Numbered from the stretch's first letter, positions 8,217 through 16,828 are shown. The stretch is DNA of 47,659 nt from an uncultured Eubacteriales bacterium (GCA_900552015.1 URXY01000006.1:1-47659), one strand, 5' to 3'. The notes: generated by a model not told the origin, from the sequence alone. A program made the numbers and translations.

Positions 8217-9290
8217 ATGGAAAAATTCAAAGCGTTCTGCAAACGCAAAAACATTGAAGTCTCGGCCAAGCGCTACGGCATCGATGCGCTCGGCGCAATG
8301 GCGCAGGGCCTCTTCTGCTCGCTGCTCATCGGCACGATCATCAAGACGCTCGGCGCGCAGCTGGGCGTTCCGTTTCTGACGGACATCGGCACCTATGCGA
8401 TGTCCGTCTCCGGCCCTGCGATGGCCATTGCCATCGGCTACGCGCTGCAGGCACCCCCGATGGTGCTCTTCTCCCTCGCGGCGGTGGGCTATGCGGCCAA
8501 CGCCGAGGGCGGCGCAGGCGGCCCGCTCGCCGTGCTCATCATCGCGATCCTTGCCGCCGAGTGCGGCAAGGCCGTGAGCAAGGAGACGAAGATCGACATT
8601 TTGGTCACGCCCGCCGTGACCATCCTGGTCGGCGTCGCGCTCGCCAAGTGGATTGCCCCGCCCATCGGCACGGCGGCCTCGGCATTTGGCATTATCATCG
8701 ACAATGCGACCAAGCTCCAGCCGTTCTGGATGGGCATCGCGGTCTCTGTGCTTGTCGGCGTCGCGCTCACGCTGCCGATCTCTTCCGCCGCCATCTGCTC
8801 GGTGCTGGGCCTGACGGGCCTTGCCGGCGGCGCGGCCGTCGCAGGCTGCTGCGCGCAGATGGTCGGCTTCGCCGTGATGAGCTTTCGAGAAAACCGCTGG
8901 GGCGGGCTTGTGTCGCAGGGTCTCGGCACATCGATGCTCCAGATGCCGAACATTGTCAGAAATCCCCGCGTCTGGATCGCGCCGACGCTCGCCTCCGCCA
9001 TCACCGGCCCTATCGCCACGTGTGTGTTCCATCTTGAGATGAACGGTGCGCCGATCAACTCCGGTATGGGTACCTGCGGCCTGTGTGGCCTCATCGGCGT
9101 GTGGACGGGCTGGGTCTCCCCGAGCGAGGAGGCTGTCGCCAAGGGCGCGGCGGCCATGAGCCCAACGGGCTTTGACTGGCTGGGTCTCATCCTCGTCGCC
9201 ATCGTGCTGCCCGCCATCCTTGCTCCGCTCATCAATATGGTCTGCCGCCGCCTCGGCTGGGTCAAGGACGGCGACCTGAAGCTCGACTGA
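8217..9290 (+). CDS. PTS_EIIC_2 family membrane protein, predicted niacin-type transporter
   Basis: A 357-residue polytopic membrane protein with about 9-10 hydrophobic segments and the hallmark stretches of the PTS_EIIC_2 family: QAPPMVLFS, LTLPISSAAIC, AGCCAQMVGFAVMS, GLGTSMLQMPNI and GMGTCGLCGL. No EIIA or EIIB domain or gene is nearby, so it probably does not work as a sugar PTS. I chose ATG at 8217, after a GAGG site, because an upstream in-frame start at 8124 would lie on the promoter. Its promoter with a NiaR-like operator directly after niaR suggests that it imports nicotinate, nicotinamide or a related precursor. Family membership is firm; substrate is inference. Confidence 0.85.
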   Translation: MEKFKAFCKRKNIEVSAKRYGIDALGAMAQGLFCSLLIGTIIKTLGAQLGVPFLTDIGTYAMSVSGPAMAIAIGYALQAPPMVLFSLAAVGYAANAEGGAGGPLAVLIIAILAAECGKAVSKETKIDILVTPAVTILVGVALAKWIAPPIGTAASAFGIIIDNATKLQPFWMGIAVSVLVGVALTLPISSAAICSVLGLTGLAGGAAVAGCCAQMVGFAVMSFRENRWGGLVSQGLGTSMLQMPNIVRNPRVWIAPTLASAITGPIATCVFHLEMNGAPINSGMGTCGLCGLIGVWTGWVSPSEEAVAKGAAAMSPTGFDWLGLILVAIVLPAILAPLINMVCRRLGWVKDGDLKLD

Positions 9291-9360
9291 GAAAATAACG
9301 TGTAAAAAGTGTGGACTTTTTGTAAAGAATCCCATCAATTATCACAAAAAAAGTAAAATT

Positions 9361-9390
9361 GGGGAGAATCGGACTTGATTCTCCCCTTTG
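9361..9390 (+). terminator. Terminator hairpin after PTS_EIIC_2, overlapping the next promoter
   Basis: A perfect 10-bp stem, GGGGAGAATC (9361-9370) with GATTCTCCCC (9377-9386), has a 6-base loop and is followed by a T-rich run. The loop and right arm contain the -35 hexamer of the BMP promoter. A second, weaker AAAAAGT/ACTTTTT hairpin lies at 9304-9321. Confidence 0.65.
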
Positions 9391-9403
9391 CTTTTGCTAT
9401 ACT
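9375..9403 (+). promoter_or_regulatory. Promoter of the BMP lipoprotein gene
   Basis: TTGATT (9375-9380), 17-base spacer, TATACT (9398-9403). Predicted start of transcription is near 9410, exactly where a perfect palindrome begins. Confidence 0.75.
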
Positions 9404-9410
9404 GTCAGAC

Positions 9411-9428
9411 GAAGTGCGTCCGCACTTC
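9411..9428 (+). promoter_or_regulatory. Perfect palindrome at the BMP transcription start
   Basis: GAAGTGCG-TC-CGCACTTC is an 8+2+8 perfect inverted repeat beginning at the predicted +1. It could be a repressor operator or a 5'-end mRNA stem-loop that stabilises an abundant message. The sequence alone does not separate these. Confidence 0.5.
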
Positions 9429-9484
9429 AAAATAAACCGGAGAGCGGCCCGCCGCCGACCGGAAAAATAAGGAAGGATAGAAGA

Positions 9485-10627
9485 ATGAAGAAGTTTTTTG
9501 CGCTGCTTCTCGCTCTCGTCATGGTTCTGTCCCTCGTTGCCTGCGGTGATAAGAAGACCGACGACAATCAGGGCGGGACCACCACTTACACCAATCCTGA
9601 CGATATCGACGACAACATGACGTCCGAAGACGGCAAGTATGAGATCGCGTTCGTCACCGACGTCGGCCAGCTGAAGGATAAGTCCTTCAACCAGGGCACC
9701 TTCGACGGCGTGAAGCTCTATGCCGCCAACAACGGCCTGAGCTACAAGTACTATCAGCCCGCCAACGGCGATCAGGCTACCGATGACGACCGTTACGACG
9801 CCATGAAGGCTGCCGTGGACGGCGGCGCCAAGGTCATCGTCTGCGCCGGCTTCATGCAGGGCACGGCCCTCGAGAAGGCCGCTAAGGAATTCACCGACAC
9901 CAAGTTCGTCTTCATCGACGGTTGGTCCCTCGGCCTTGACAACGTTGCGGGCATCGCCTTCAACGAAGAGCAGTGCGGCTACTTCGCCGGTTACGCTGTC
10001 GTCAAGGAAGGCTATGAGAAGCTCGGCTTCACCGGCGGCGGCGGCGGCACGAACCCCGCCTGCATCCGTTACGGCTGGGGCTTTGCTCAGGGCGCCAACG
10101 ACGCTGCTAAGGAAATGGATAAGACCGTCGACCTGAACTATTCCTGGGAGTACGGCGCTTCCTTCCAGGCTTCCCCCGAGCTGCAGACCATGGTCTCCGG
10201 CTGGTACTCCAACGGCACTGAGATCGTCTTCGCCTGCGGCGGTTCCATGTTCCAGTCCGTCGCCGCTGCCGCTTCCGCTGAGGACGGCAAGGTCGTCGGC
10301 GTCGACGTCGACCAGTCCAGCGAGTCCGAGACCGTCGTCACCTCCGCTATGAAGGGCCTGAGCGATGCTGCCGAGTGGGCGATCGCCAAGGTTTACGATG
10401 GCACCTGGGACGAGATCGGCAATGCTGCCACATCCCTGGGCGTTGCTGAGAACGCTGTCGGCCTGCCGACCGCTACCTGGTCCATGGAGAACTTCTCCGT
10501 TGCCGACTATGAAGACCTCTTCCAGAAGGTCCTCAACGGTGACATCACCATCGACAACAACTCCGAGATGGCTGACCCCTCCACCGCCGGCCTGAGCAAC
10601 GTCAACGTCAACTACATCGGCGGCTAA
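9485..10627 (+). CDS. BMP family ABC transporter substrate-binding lipoprotein
   Basis: A 380-residue secreted lipoprotein. The signal peptide ends in the lipobox LVAC with lipidated Cys20, followed by an acidic linker (about 21-55). The rest is a Bmp/Med (PnrA-like) periplasmic-binding fold with AFVTDVGQLKDKSFNQGT near residue 58 and the GFMQGTALEKA segment. Family members bind purine nucleosides or related compounds. It has its own promoter and a strong terminator, then the ATPase and two permeases of the same transporter follow under a second promoter, so the binding protein can be made in excess. Codon use favours GCT, GTC and TCC, typical of a highly expressed gene. The deoC-deoD salvage genes 4 kb upstream support nucleosides as substrate. 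Confidence 0.94.
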   Translation: MKKFFALLLALVMVLSLVACGDKKTDDNQGGTTTYTNPDDIDDNMTSEDGKYEIAFVTDVGQLKDKSFNQGTFDGVKLYAANNGLSYKYYQPANGDQATDDDRYDAMKAAVDGGAKVIVCAGFMQGTALEKAAKEFTDTKFVFIDGWSLGLDNVAGIAFNEEQCGYFAGYAVVKEGYEKLGFTGGGGGTNPACIRYGWGFAQGANDAAKEMDKTVDLNYSWEYGASFQASPELQTMVSGWYSNGTEIVFACGGSMFQSVAAAASAEDGKVVGVDVDQSSESETVVTSAMKGLSDAAEWAIAKVYDGTWDEIGNAATSLGVAENAVGLPTATWSMENFSVADYEDLFQKVLNGDITIDNNSEMADPSTAGLSNVNVNYIGG

Positions 10628-10646
10628 TTCCCAATAGCGCATACAT

Positions 10647-10681
10647 AAAAGAACGGAAGACTTCGGTCTTCCGTTCTTTTT
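10647..10681 (+). terminator. Rho-independent terminator after the BMP gene
   Basis: An 11-bp stem, GAACGGAAGAC and GTCTTCCGTTC, closes on a stable TTCG tetraloop, with AAAA before and TTTTT after it. Confidence 0.95.
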
Positions 10682-10716
10682 CACATTTCTGACAGGGAAA
10701 GACATGCGAAAACCTT

Positions 10717-10750
10717 TTGCTTTTCATCGGGAAACGTGATATAGTATAAT
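10717..10750 (+). promoter_or_regulatory. Promoter of the nucleoside ABC transporter operon
   Basis: TTGCTT (10717-10722), 17-base spacer, TATAGT (10740-10745). An overlapping perfect TATAAT (10745-10750) offers an alternative -10. Confidence 0.55.
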
Positions 10751-10819
10751 GTAATTATGGTTTCCGTCCTCGCAGCGCAGCGCGTGCGGGCCATCAAAAC
10801 GGAAGGAGGGCGAAAAAAC

Positions 10820-12361
10820 TTGGAGAATCAGTACGCGATCGAGATGCTGAACATCACCAAAAAATTCCCCGGTATTATCGCCAACGACAACATCACCTTA
10901 CAGCTCAAAAAGGGTGAGATCCACGCCCTGCTCGGTGAAAACGGCGCGGGAAAATCGACCTTAATGTCGGTTCTCTTCGGCCTTTATCAGCCGGAGGAGG
11001 GTATCATCAAAAAGGACGGCAAGGTCGTGTCCATCAAGGACCCGAACGACGCCACCGCGCTCGGCATCGGCATGGTGCACCAGCATTTCAAGCTGGTGGA
11101 CGTTTTCACGGTACTCGATAACATCATCCTCGGCGCGGAGACGACGAAGTGCGGCTTTTTGCAGAAGAAAGAGGCGCGCAAAAAGGTCGAGGAGATCTCA
11201 AAGCGCTACGGCCTGAACGTCGACCTTGATGCCAAGGTCGAGGATATCACGGTCGGTATGCAGCAGCGCGTCGAGATATTGAAGATGCTCTACCGCGACA
11301 ACGAGATCCTCATCTTCGACGAGCCGACCGCGGTGCTCACTCCGCAGGAGATCGAGGAGCTGATGGCCACGATGAAGGAGTTTGCCCGCGAAGGCAAGTC
11401 CATCCTCTTCATCTCCCACAAGCTCAATGAGATCATGGAGGTTTCCGACCGCGTGAGCGTTCTGCGCAAGGGTAAGTACATCGGCACGGTCAACACGAGC
11501 GAGACCACCAAGCAGGAGCTTTCCAACATGATGGTCGGCCGCCCCGTGCAGCTCGAGGTCACGAAGGACGAGGCCAAGCCTGCGGGCGAGGTCTTGAAGG
11601 TCGACCACCTCTGCGTCCACTCCCACGTGCAGAAGCGCAACGCCGTGAACGACGTTTCCTTCAACGTGCGCGCGGGCGAGATCGTCTGCATCGCCGGCAT
11701 CGACGGCAACGGACAGACCGAACTCATCTACGGCCTGACGGGCCTTGACAAGCCCTCCTCCGGCACGATCACCCTCTGCGGCAAGGATATCTCTCATGCC
11801 TCTATCCGCCACCGCGGCGAGCACATGAGCCACATTCCCGAAGACCGCCACAAGCACGGACTCGTGCTCGACTTCACACTCGAGCAGAACATGGTGCTCC
11901 AGCGCTTCAACGAGCCGCGCTTTGAAAACCACGGCTTTATCAACAACAAGGCTGTGCGCGACTATGCCAACTACTTGATCGACAAGTTCGACGTGCGCAG
12001 CGGCCAGGGCGCGATCACGCGCGCGCGTTCCATGTCCGGCGGCAACCAGCAGAAGGCCATCATCGCCCGCGAGGTCGACCGCGACAAGGACCTCATCGTC
12101 GCCGTGCAGCCCACGCGCGGCCTTGACGTCGGCGCCATCGAATTCATCCACAGCCAGCTCGTCGCCGAGCGCGACCGCGGCAAGGCGATTTTGCTCGTCT
12201 CGCTCGAGCTGGACGAGGTCATGAGCCTCTCTGACCGCATCCTCGTCATGTACGAGGGCGAGATCGTCGGCGAGCTCGACCCGAAGAAAACCACCGTCGA
12301 AGAGCTCGGCCTTTACATGGCCGGCGCCAAGCGCATGGCGAAGGAGGAGGCGGCCGTATGA
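10820..12361 (+). CDS. Nucleoside/simple-sugar-type ABC transporter ATPase (tandem domains)
   Basis: A 513-residue ATPase with two ABC domains. The first has Walker A GENGAGKST, a VGMQQRVEI signature in place of LSGGQ, and Walker B LIFDEPTAVLTP. The second has a degenerate Walker A (GIDGNGQTE), the signature MSGGNQQKAI and VAVQPTRGLDVG. This is the layout of BMP-partner ATPases such as YufO. The best start is TTG at 10820, with GGAGGG 9 bases upstream; in-frame sequence extends to 10757 but lacks such a site. The stop overlaps the permease start by 4 bases (ATGA), indicating coupled translation. Confidence 0.93.
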   Translation: MENQYAIEMLNITKKFPGIIANDNITLQLKKGEIHALLGENGAGKSTLMSVLFGLYQPEEGIIKKDGKVVSIKDPNDATALGIGMVHQHFKLVDVFTVLDNIILGAETTKCGFLQKKEARKKVEEISKRYGLNVDLDAKVEDITVGMQQRVEILKMLYRDNEILIFDEPTAVLTPQEIEELMATMKEFAREGKSILFISHKLNEIMEVSDRVSVLRKGKYIGTVNTSETTKQELSNMMVGRPVQLEVTKDEAKPAGEVLKVDHLCVHSHVQKRNAVNDVSFNVRAGEIVCIAGIDGNGQTELIYGLTGLDKPSSGTITLCGKDISHASIRHRGEHMSHIPEDRHKHGLVLDFTLEQNMVLQRFNEPRFENHGFINNKAVRDYANYLIDKFDVRSGQGAITRARSMSGGNQQKAIIAREVDRDKDLIVAVQPTRGLDVGAIEFIHSQLVAERDRGKAILLVSLELDEVMSLSDRILVMYEGEIVGELDPKKTTVEELGLYMAGAKRMAKEEAAV

Positions 12362-13614
12362 AAAAAGAACACTTCCTGCAAAGCGAAGGCTTCAAGTCCG
12401 TCGCGGCGTCTATCCTCTCGATCCTGATCGGCCTCGCCGTCGGCAGCATCGTCATTTTGATCGTCGGCCTCACGAGCCCGAACCTCTCGCTCTCCTCGGC
12501 GTGGGACGGTATCCGCATCGTGTTCGGTGGCCTGTTCTCCACGGGACGCGACGCCTCCGGCACGCTGATGTGGGGCTTCAACCCGACGAATATCGGCAAC
12601 ATGCTCTTCCGTGCCGCGCCGCTCATCATGACGGGCCTTTCCGTCGGCATGGCGTATAAAACAGGCCTTTTCAACATCGGCGCGCCGGGCCAGTACCTCA
12701 TCGGTACGCTCGTGTCGCTCTCCATCGCCCTCGGCCTTCCGTCCGAGACGATGTCCACCACGCTCATCTGGCTGCTCGCCTTCCTCGGCGGCACGCTCGC
12801 GGGTGCGATCTGGGGCGCGATCCCCGGCCTTTTCAAGGCCCTGCTCAACATCAACGAGGTGCTCGCCTGCATCATGACGAACTGGATCGCGGCAAACCTC
12901 GTCACATGGCTCTTTGATATCAGTAACTTCAAGAACGTCACCGAGTCCACCAAGACCGGCTACATCTACAAGACGACCTACAACGGCGTCGCCACCGCGA
13001 AGATGGGCCTTGACAAGCTGTTTCCGAATTCTCAGGTCAACGGCGGCATCATCATCGCCATCGTCTTTGCCATCGGCGTTTACGTGATGATGTCCAAAAC
13101 GACGTTCGGCTATCAGCTCAAGGCCTGCGGCTCCAACCGTCATGCCGCGCGCTACGCCGGTATCGCCGACAAGCGTAACATCGTCATCTCCATGGCGATC
13201 GCGGGCGCACTGAGCGCGGCGGGCGCTTCACTCTACTATCTCTCCGGCAACACAGAGTTCTTCTGGTCCACGTACCAGTCGCTCCCTGCCATCGGCTTCA
13301 ACGGCATCCCTGTTGCGATGCTCGCCTCCTGTAACCCCATCGGCATCATCTTCACGGCGCTGTTCATGTCGATGCTCGATATCTCGGGCCTGCAGCTGAC
13401 GAACCTGACAGCCTATAACGAGTACATCACGAACGTCATCATCGCCGTCATCGTGTACCTCAGCGCCTTCTCGCTGGTCATCAAGATGTGGATCGGCAAG
13501 CTCGGCAAGAAGAAGGACGACGGCGCGGATGCCAACGCGGAGCCCGCACCGGCGGCAGCTTCCGCACCAGCCGGTGCACAAGCGGAAACGGAGAAAGGAG
13601 GCGACGCGAAATGA
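12358..13614 (+). CDS. Nucleoside-type ABC transporter permease 1
   Basis: A 418-residue inner permease of the BPD_transp_2 family (YufP-like) with about 8-10 hydrophobic segments. The family cytoplasmic loop is seen in FGYQLKACGSNRHAARYAGI. The C-terminus ends in an Ala/Pro-rich, low-complexity tail (about residues 380-418) that the second permease lacks. The gene overlaps the ATPase and the second permease by 4 bases at each end, so all three are one translational unit. It forms the membrane channel with the 13611-14642 product. Confidence 0.92.
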   Translation: MKKEHFLQSEGFKSVAASILSILIGLAVGSIVILIVGLTSPNLSLSSAWDGIRIVFGGLFSTGRDASGTLMWGFNPTNIGNMLFRAAPLIMTGLSVGMAYKTGLFNIGAPGQYLIGTLVSLSIALGLPSETMSTTLIWLLAFLGGTLAGAIWGAIPGLFKALLNINEVLACIMTNWIAANLVTWLFDISNFKNVTESTKTGYIYKTTYNGVATAKMGLDKLFPNSQVNGGIIIAIVFAIGVYVMMSKTTFGYQLKACGSNRHAARYAGIADKRNIVISMAIAGALSAAGASLYYLSGNTEFFWSTYQSLPAIGFNGIPVAMLASCNPIGIIFTALFMSMLDISGLQLTNLTAYNEYITNVIIAVIVYLSAFSLVIKMWIGKLGKKKDDGADANAEPAPAAASAPAGAQAETEKGGDAK

Positions 13615-14642
13615 CATTCCTCATTCAGCAGACGCTCATTTATGCCGTCCCTCTGATGATCGTGGCGCTTGCGGGCGTGTTCGCCGAGCGCAGCGGTATC
13701 ATCAACCTGGCGCTGGAAGGTATCATGGTCTTCGGCGCGTTCATCGGCGTGTGGTTCGTGCGCATTTTGCAGACGAGCGACGCCATCCTCTCCCTCAAGC
13801 AGAGCGGCAACTGGGTCGCGCTGCAGGGCGTGGAGCTCCTCACGATGCTGGTCGCGGCGGCCTTCGGCGCGCTGTTCTCGCTGCTTTTGAGCTTTGCCTC
13901 TATCAACCTGCGTGCCGACCAGACCATCGGCGGCACGGCGCTGAACCTGATGGCCCCCGCACTGGTGCTGTTCTTCATCCGCATCATCGCCAACCAGAAT
14001 ACGCTGCAGATGCTCACGGGCGACGCGGCGAGCTGGTTCATGATCAAAAAGTCTACGCTCGGCATCGACAAGAACACCGACCTCGGCTTTTTCGGCGAGA
14101 CGTTCGTCAACAAGGTCTACCTTGCGACCTACGTCTGCATCCTGCTTTTCATCATCCTGTCGATCCTGCTCTATAAGACGCGCTTCGGCCTGCGCCTGCG
14201 CGCCTGCGGCGAAAATCCCCAGGCGGCGGATTCGCTGGGCATCAACGTCTACAAGATGCGCTACGCGGGCACGACCATTTCCGGCGCGCTCGCGGGCATG
14301 GGCGGCTTCGTCTATGCGCTGACAACGGCAAACTGCGCCTCGAACGGCGACGTGGCGGGCTTCGGCTTCCTCGCACTGGCCGTTATGATCTTCGGCAACT
14401 GGAAGCCCGTGAATATCGCGGTCTCCTCGCTGCTGTTCGGCCTCTTCAAGTGCATCGCGGCGAGCTACGCGAGCATCGACATCAACGGCGACGGCGTCTA
14501 CATGCTCGCCGAGATCGGCATCAGCGCCCATCTCTACCGCATGCTGCCCTACATCGTCACGCTGCTCGTGCTGGCGTTCACGTCCAAGAGCTCCCGCGCC
14601 CCCAAGGCCGAGGGCATCCCCTACGACAAGGGCCAGCGCTAA
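13611..14642 (+). CDS. Nucleoside-type ABC transporter permease 2
   Basis: A 343-residue BPD_transp_2 permease (YufQ-like). The N-terminus IYAVPLMIVALAGVFAERSG and the loop FGLRLRACGENPQAADSLGI are characteristic, and about 8 hydrophobic segments are visible. Translation starts at ATG 13611 inside the stop of permease 1, with AAAGGAGG just upstream. It is the last gene of the transporter operon, followed by a hairpin terminator. Confidence 0.93.
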   Translation: MTFLIQQTLIYAVPLMIVALAGVFAERSGIINLALEGIMVFGAFIGVWFVRILQTSDAILSLKQSGNWVALQGVELLTMLVAAAFGALFSLLLSFASINLRADQTIGGTALNLMAPALVLFFIRIIANQNTLQMLTGDAASWFMIKKSTLGIDKNTDLGFFGETFVNKVYLATYVCILLFIILSILLYKTRFGLRLRACGENPQAADSLGINVYKMRYAGTTISGALAGMGGFVYALTTANCASNGDVAGFGFLALAVMIFGNWKPVNIAVSSLLFGLFKCIAASYASIDINGDGVYMLAEIGISAHLYRMLPYIVTLLVLAFTSKSSRAPKAEGIPYDKGQR

Positions 14643-14648
14643 ATTACA

Positions 14649-14684
14649 TAAGAAGCGGTATGGCGCAGCCATACCGCTTCTTTG
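14649..14684 (+). terminator. Terminator of the ABC transporter operon
   Basis: A perfect 13-bp stem (14651-14663 with 14669-14681), 5-base loop CGCAG. The T-run is short (TTT), so termination may be less efficient than at 10647-10681. Confidence 0.75.
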
Positions 14685-14705
14685 CAAAATGAAAGAGAGA
14701 AATGT

Positions 14706-15167
14706 ATGGAAGTTAGAGAGATCACAGCGGCAGAGGAGAAGCAGCGCATCGCACGCTTGATTTTAGAGGCGCTGCCCGATTGGTTCGGCATTCCCGAAGC
14801 GCGGGAGGAATACATCGAAAAAAGCGCGGCGCAGCCGTTTTTCGCCGCATTCGACGGAGAAAACACCGTCGGCTTCCTCTACTTTGCTGAGACGGGAAAG
14901 GACACGGTGGAGCTCTATGTCATGGGCGTGCTGGAAGAGTACCACCGCCGCGGCATCGGCAGGAAACTTTTTGAAGCAGCGAAGCAGCGGGCGAAGGAGT
15001 TTGGCTACTCGTTCTTGCAGGTCAAGACCGTGCAGATGGGGAAGTACCCCGAGTACGACGCGACGAACCGCTTTTACCTCGCTCTCGGCTTTGGCGAGTT
15101 TGAGGTATTCCCGACGCTCTGGGACGAGTGGAACCCGTGCCAAATCTACGTGATGAGCCTGAAATAA
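14706..15167 (+). CDS. GNAT family N-acetyltransferase
   Basis: A 153-residue acetyl-CoA-dependent acetyltransferase. The acetyl-CoA binding motif is seen as VLEEYHRRGIGRKLFEAA near residues 78-95, with the preceding ELYVMGV strand and a C-terminal ATNRFYLALGF segment. ATG at 14706 follows a purine-rich GAAAGAGAG site. It stands alone between two unrelated units. The acceptor substrate cannot be predicted. Confidence 0.88.
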   Translation: MEVREITAAEEKQRIARLILEALPDWFGIPEAREEYIEKSAAQPFFAAFDGENTVGFLYFAETGKDTVELYVMGVLEEYHRRGIGRKLFEAAKQRAKEFGYSFLQVKTVQMGKYPEYDATNRFYLALGFGEFEVFPTLWDEWNPCQIYVMSLK

Positions 15168-15234
15168 GAAAATATTGGAACTTTTTCCCGCCGTTTTGCG
15201 TCTATAAAAGCAGAAAAACAGGGGAGGGAAGCAT

Positions 15235-16056
15235 ATGACCGTCCGCGAACCGAAAAAACGCTCTAATTTGCGGCTGAAGCTCGGCGGCGCGTATTTTAGT
15301 GCGCAGCGAAAGCTCAGATGGCTTTCGATGCGGAAGCATTTTGCGCGCGAGCACAGCGGGGAAGACTTAGCATATCAGGCGTTTTCCCACCATACGCCGC
15401 TCATGCGCAAGCTCAAGGACGTCGACATGCAGCTTCAGCGCAACAAGGTGACGAATCTCCGCCTCGCCTGTGCGCGGCTCGACGGGCTTTTGCTGCGCCC
15501 CGGTGAAACGATGAGCTACTGGTATCTCATCGGAAAGCCGACGGCGGGGAAGGGGTATCTGCCCGGCATGATCCTGCGCAACGGCGGGTATCTGGCCGCG
15601 ACGGGCGGCGGGCTCTGCCAGCTCTCGAACCTCATCTACTGGATGACGCTGCACACGCCGCTCACGGTCGTCGAGCGCCACCGCCACGGCTACGACGTCT
15701 TTCCCGACGCAAACCGCACGCAGCCCTTCGGCAGCGGCGCGACCTGCTTTTACCCCTATCTCGACCTGATGATCCGCAACGACACGCAGGAGACCTATCA
15801 GCTTCGCGTCCGCGTCGGCAAAACGGACCTCGAGGGCGAGTGGCGCGTGAGTGCGGCACTCGAGGAACGCTACGAGGTCGTCGAGCGCAACCACGAAATG
15901 CGCGCGCAGTACTGGGGCGGCTATGTCCGCCACAACGAGCTTTACCGCCAGACCTTTGACTTACAGGGCAGGCTGCTTGCGGAAACGCCCGTCGCCGTGA
16001 ATGACGCGGTGATGATGTACTCACCGTATCTCGAAGAAAGCAAAAAGGAAGGCTGA
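15235..16056 (+). CDS. VanW family protein
   Basis: A 273-residue protein with the VanW domain (about residues 75-225): NLRLACARLDGLLLRPGE, GGGLCQLSNLIYW and HGYDVFPDANRTQPFGSGAT are family hallmarks. VanW was named from vancomycin-resistance clusters but its function is unknown. Many Clostridia carry chromosomal copies with no van genes, as here, so this is not evidence of glycopeptide resistance. The N-terminus is basic and has no clear signal peptide. The TGA stop lies inside the terminator stem it shares with trmB. Confidence 0.9.
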   Translation: MTVREPKKRSNLRLKLGGAYFSAQRKLRWLSMRKHFAREHSGEDLAYQAFSHHTPLMRKLKDVDMQLQRNKVTNLRLACARLDGLLLRPGETMSYWYLIGKPTAGKGYLPGMILRNGGYLAATGGGLCQLSNLIYWMTLHTPLTVVERHRHGYDVFPDANRTQPFGSGATCFYPYLDLMIRNDTQETYQLRVRVGKTDLEGEWRVSAALEERYEVVERNHEMRAQYWGGYVRHNELYRQTFDLQGRLLAETPVAVNDAVMMYSPYLEESKKEG

Positions 16057-16069
16057 AAGCCTTCCTTTT
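16043..16069. terminator. Bidirectional terminator between the VanW gene and trmB
   Basis: A perfect 12-bp stem, AAAAGGAAGGCT and AGCCTTCCTTTT, with a 3-base GAA loop. A/T tracts on both sides serve the two convergent genes. The VanW stop codon is part of the hairpin. Confidence 0.85.
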
Positions 16070-16072
16070 ATC

Positions 16073-16765
16073 TTATTCAGCTGTTTCGTCCGCCTCTTCA
16101 GGCGCTTCCTCTTCCTCGGGCTCTTCCCACGGCTGCATCGTGGCAACGCAGCGGTTGATGTTCTTGCCCTCGGCAAAGAACTTCGCCTCATAGTCGGTCA
16201 TCACGCCGCGCTGTCCGTTTGCGTGCAGGTCGCGCGTGACCTCGGAGAGCGTGAAGCCGAACTGAGGGATCTCCTCGATCGACCACTCGAACAGAGGGTC
16301 GTTGTCGGTCTTGAAGTGGATCTGACCGTTGTCTTTCAGCACCTTGCGGTAGAGCTTTAAGAAGTTGCCGTGCGTCAGCCGGCGCTTGGCCTGCCGCTTG
16401 GGAGGCCACGGGTCGCAGAAGTTGACATAGATGCGGTCGACCTCACCCGCATCGAAGATCTCAGGCAGCTGGTTGGCATCGATGTCGATGAAGAAGACAT
16501 TGTGCAGCTCTGCCTTCGCCGCGCGCTCCATGGCGACGACCATCGCGTCGGGGACCTTTTCCACCGCGATGAGCAGCACGTCGGGTTCAGCGGCGGCAGT
16601 CTCGGCGGTGAAGCGGCCCTTGCCGCAGCCAAGCTCCACGCGGATATCCTTCGCCTCGGGCATCAAGTCGCGCCAATGGCCCTTGCGCTCATAGGGGTCC
16701 TTGATCTGATAGGCTTCGCAGCGCTCCATGCGGGGGAGCAGATTTTTCTTTTTGCGCATTCGCAT
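16073..16765 (-). CDS. trmB: tRNA (guanine-N7-)-methyltransferase
   Basis: A 230-residue SAM-dependent enzyme that methylates G46 of tRNAs. The SAM site VELGCGKGRFT (about 43-53) and the signature NFCDPWPPKRQAKRRLT (about 117-133) identify TrmB. The C-terminus ends in an unusual run of about 18 mostly acidic residues. The open frame extends further upstream, but ATG at 16765 has GAGG at suitable spacing and lies just downstream of a promoter. Transcription converges with the VanW gene. Confidence 0.95.
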   Translation of the reverse strand: MRMRKKKNLLPRMERCEAYQIKDPYERKGHWRDLMPEAKDIRVELGCGKGRFTAETAAAEPDVLLIAVEKVPDAMVVAMERAAKAELHNVFFIDIDANQLPEIFDAGEVDRIYVNFCDPWPPKRQAKRRLTHGNFLKLYRKVLKDNGQIHFKTDNDPLFEWSIEEIPQFGFTLSEVTRDLHANGQRGVMTDYEAKFFAEGKNINRCVATMQPWEEPEEEEAPEEADETAE

Positions 16766-16799
16766 AAAAAACGCCTCATTTTTCGTAAAGTCATCTGCT

Positions 16800-16828
16800 A
16801 TCATAGCGGAAAATAGCGGAAGAGACAA
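16800..16828 (-). promoter_or_regulatory. Promoter of trmB
   Basis: On the minus strand TTGTCT (16828-16823), 17-base spacer, TATGAT (16805-16800), 34 bases before the chosen ATG. Confidence 0.65.

Noticed and set aside
8217..9290. Sugar-specific PTS
   Set aside because: Only an EIIC-like protein is present, with no EIIA, EIIB or sugar-metabolism gene, and control is apparently by a niacin repressor.
15235..16056. Vancomycin resistance determinant
   Set aside because: VanW-like proteins are common in susceptible Clostridia, and no vanH, ligase, vanX or linked regulatory genes are next to it.
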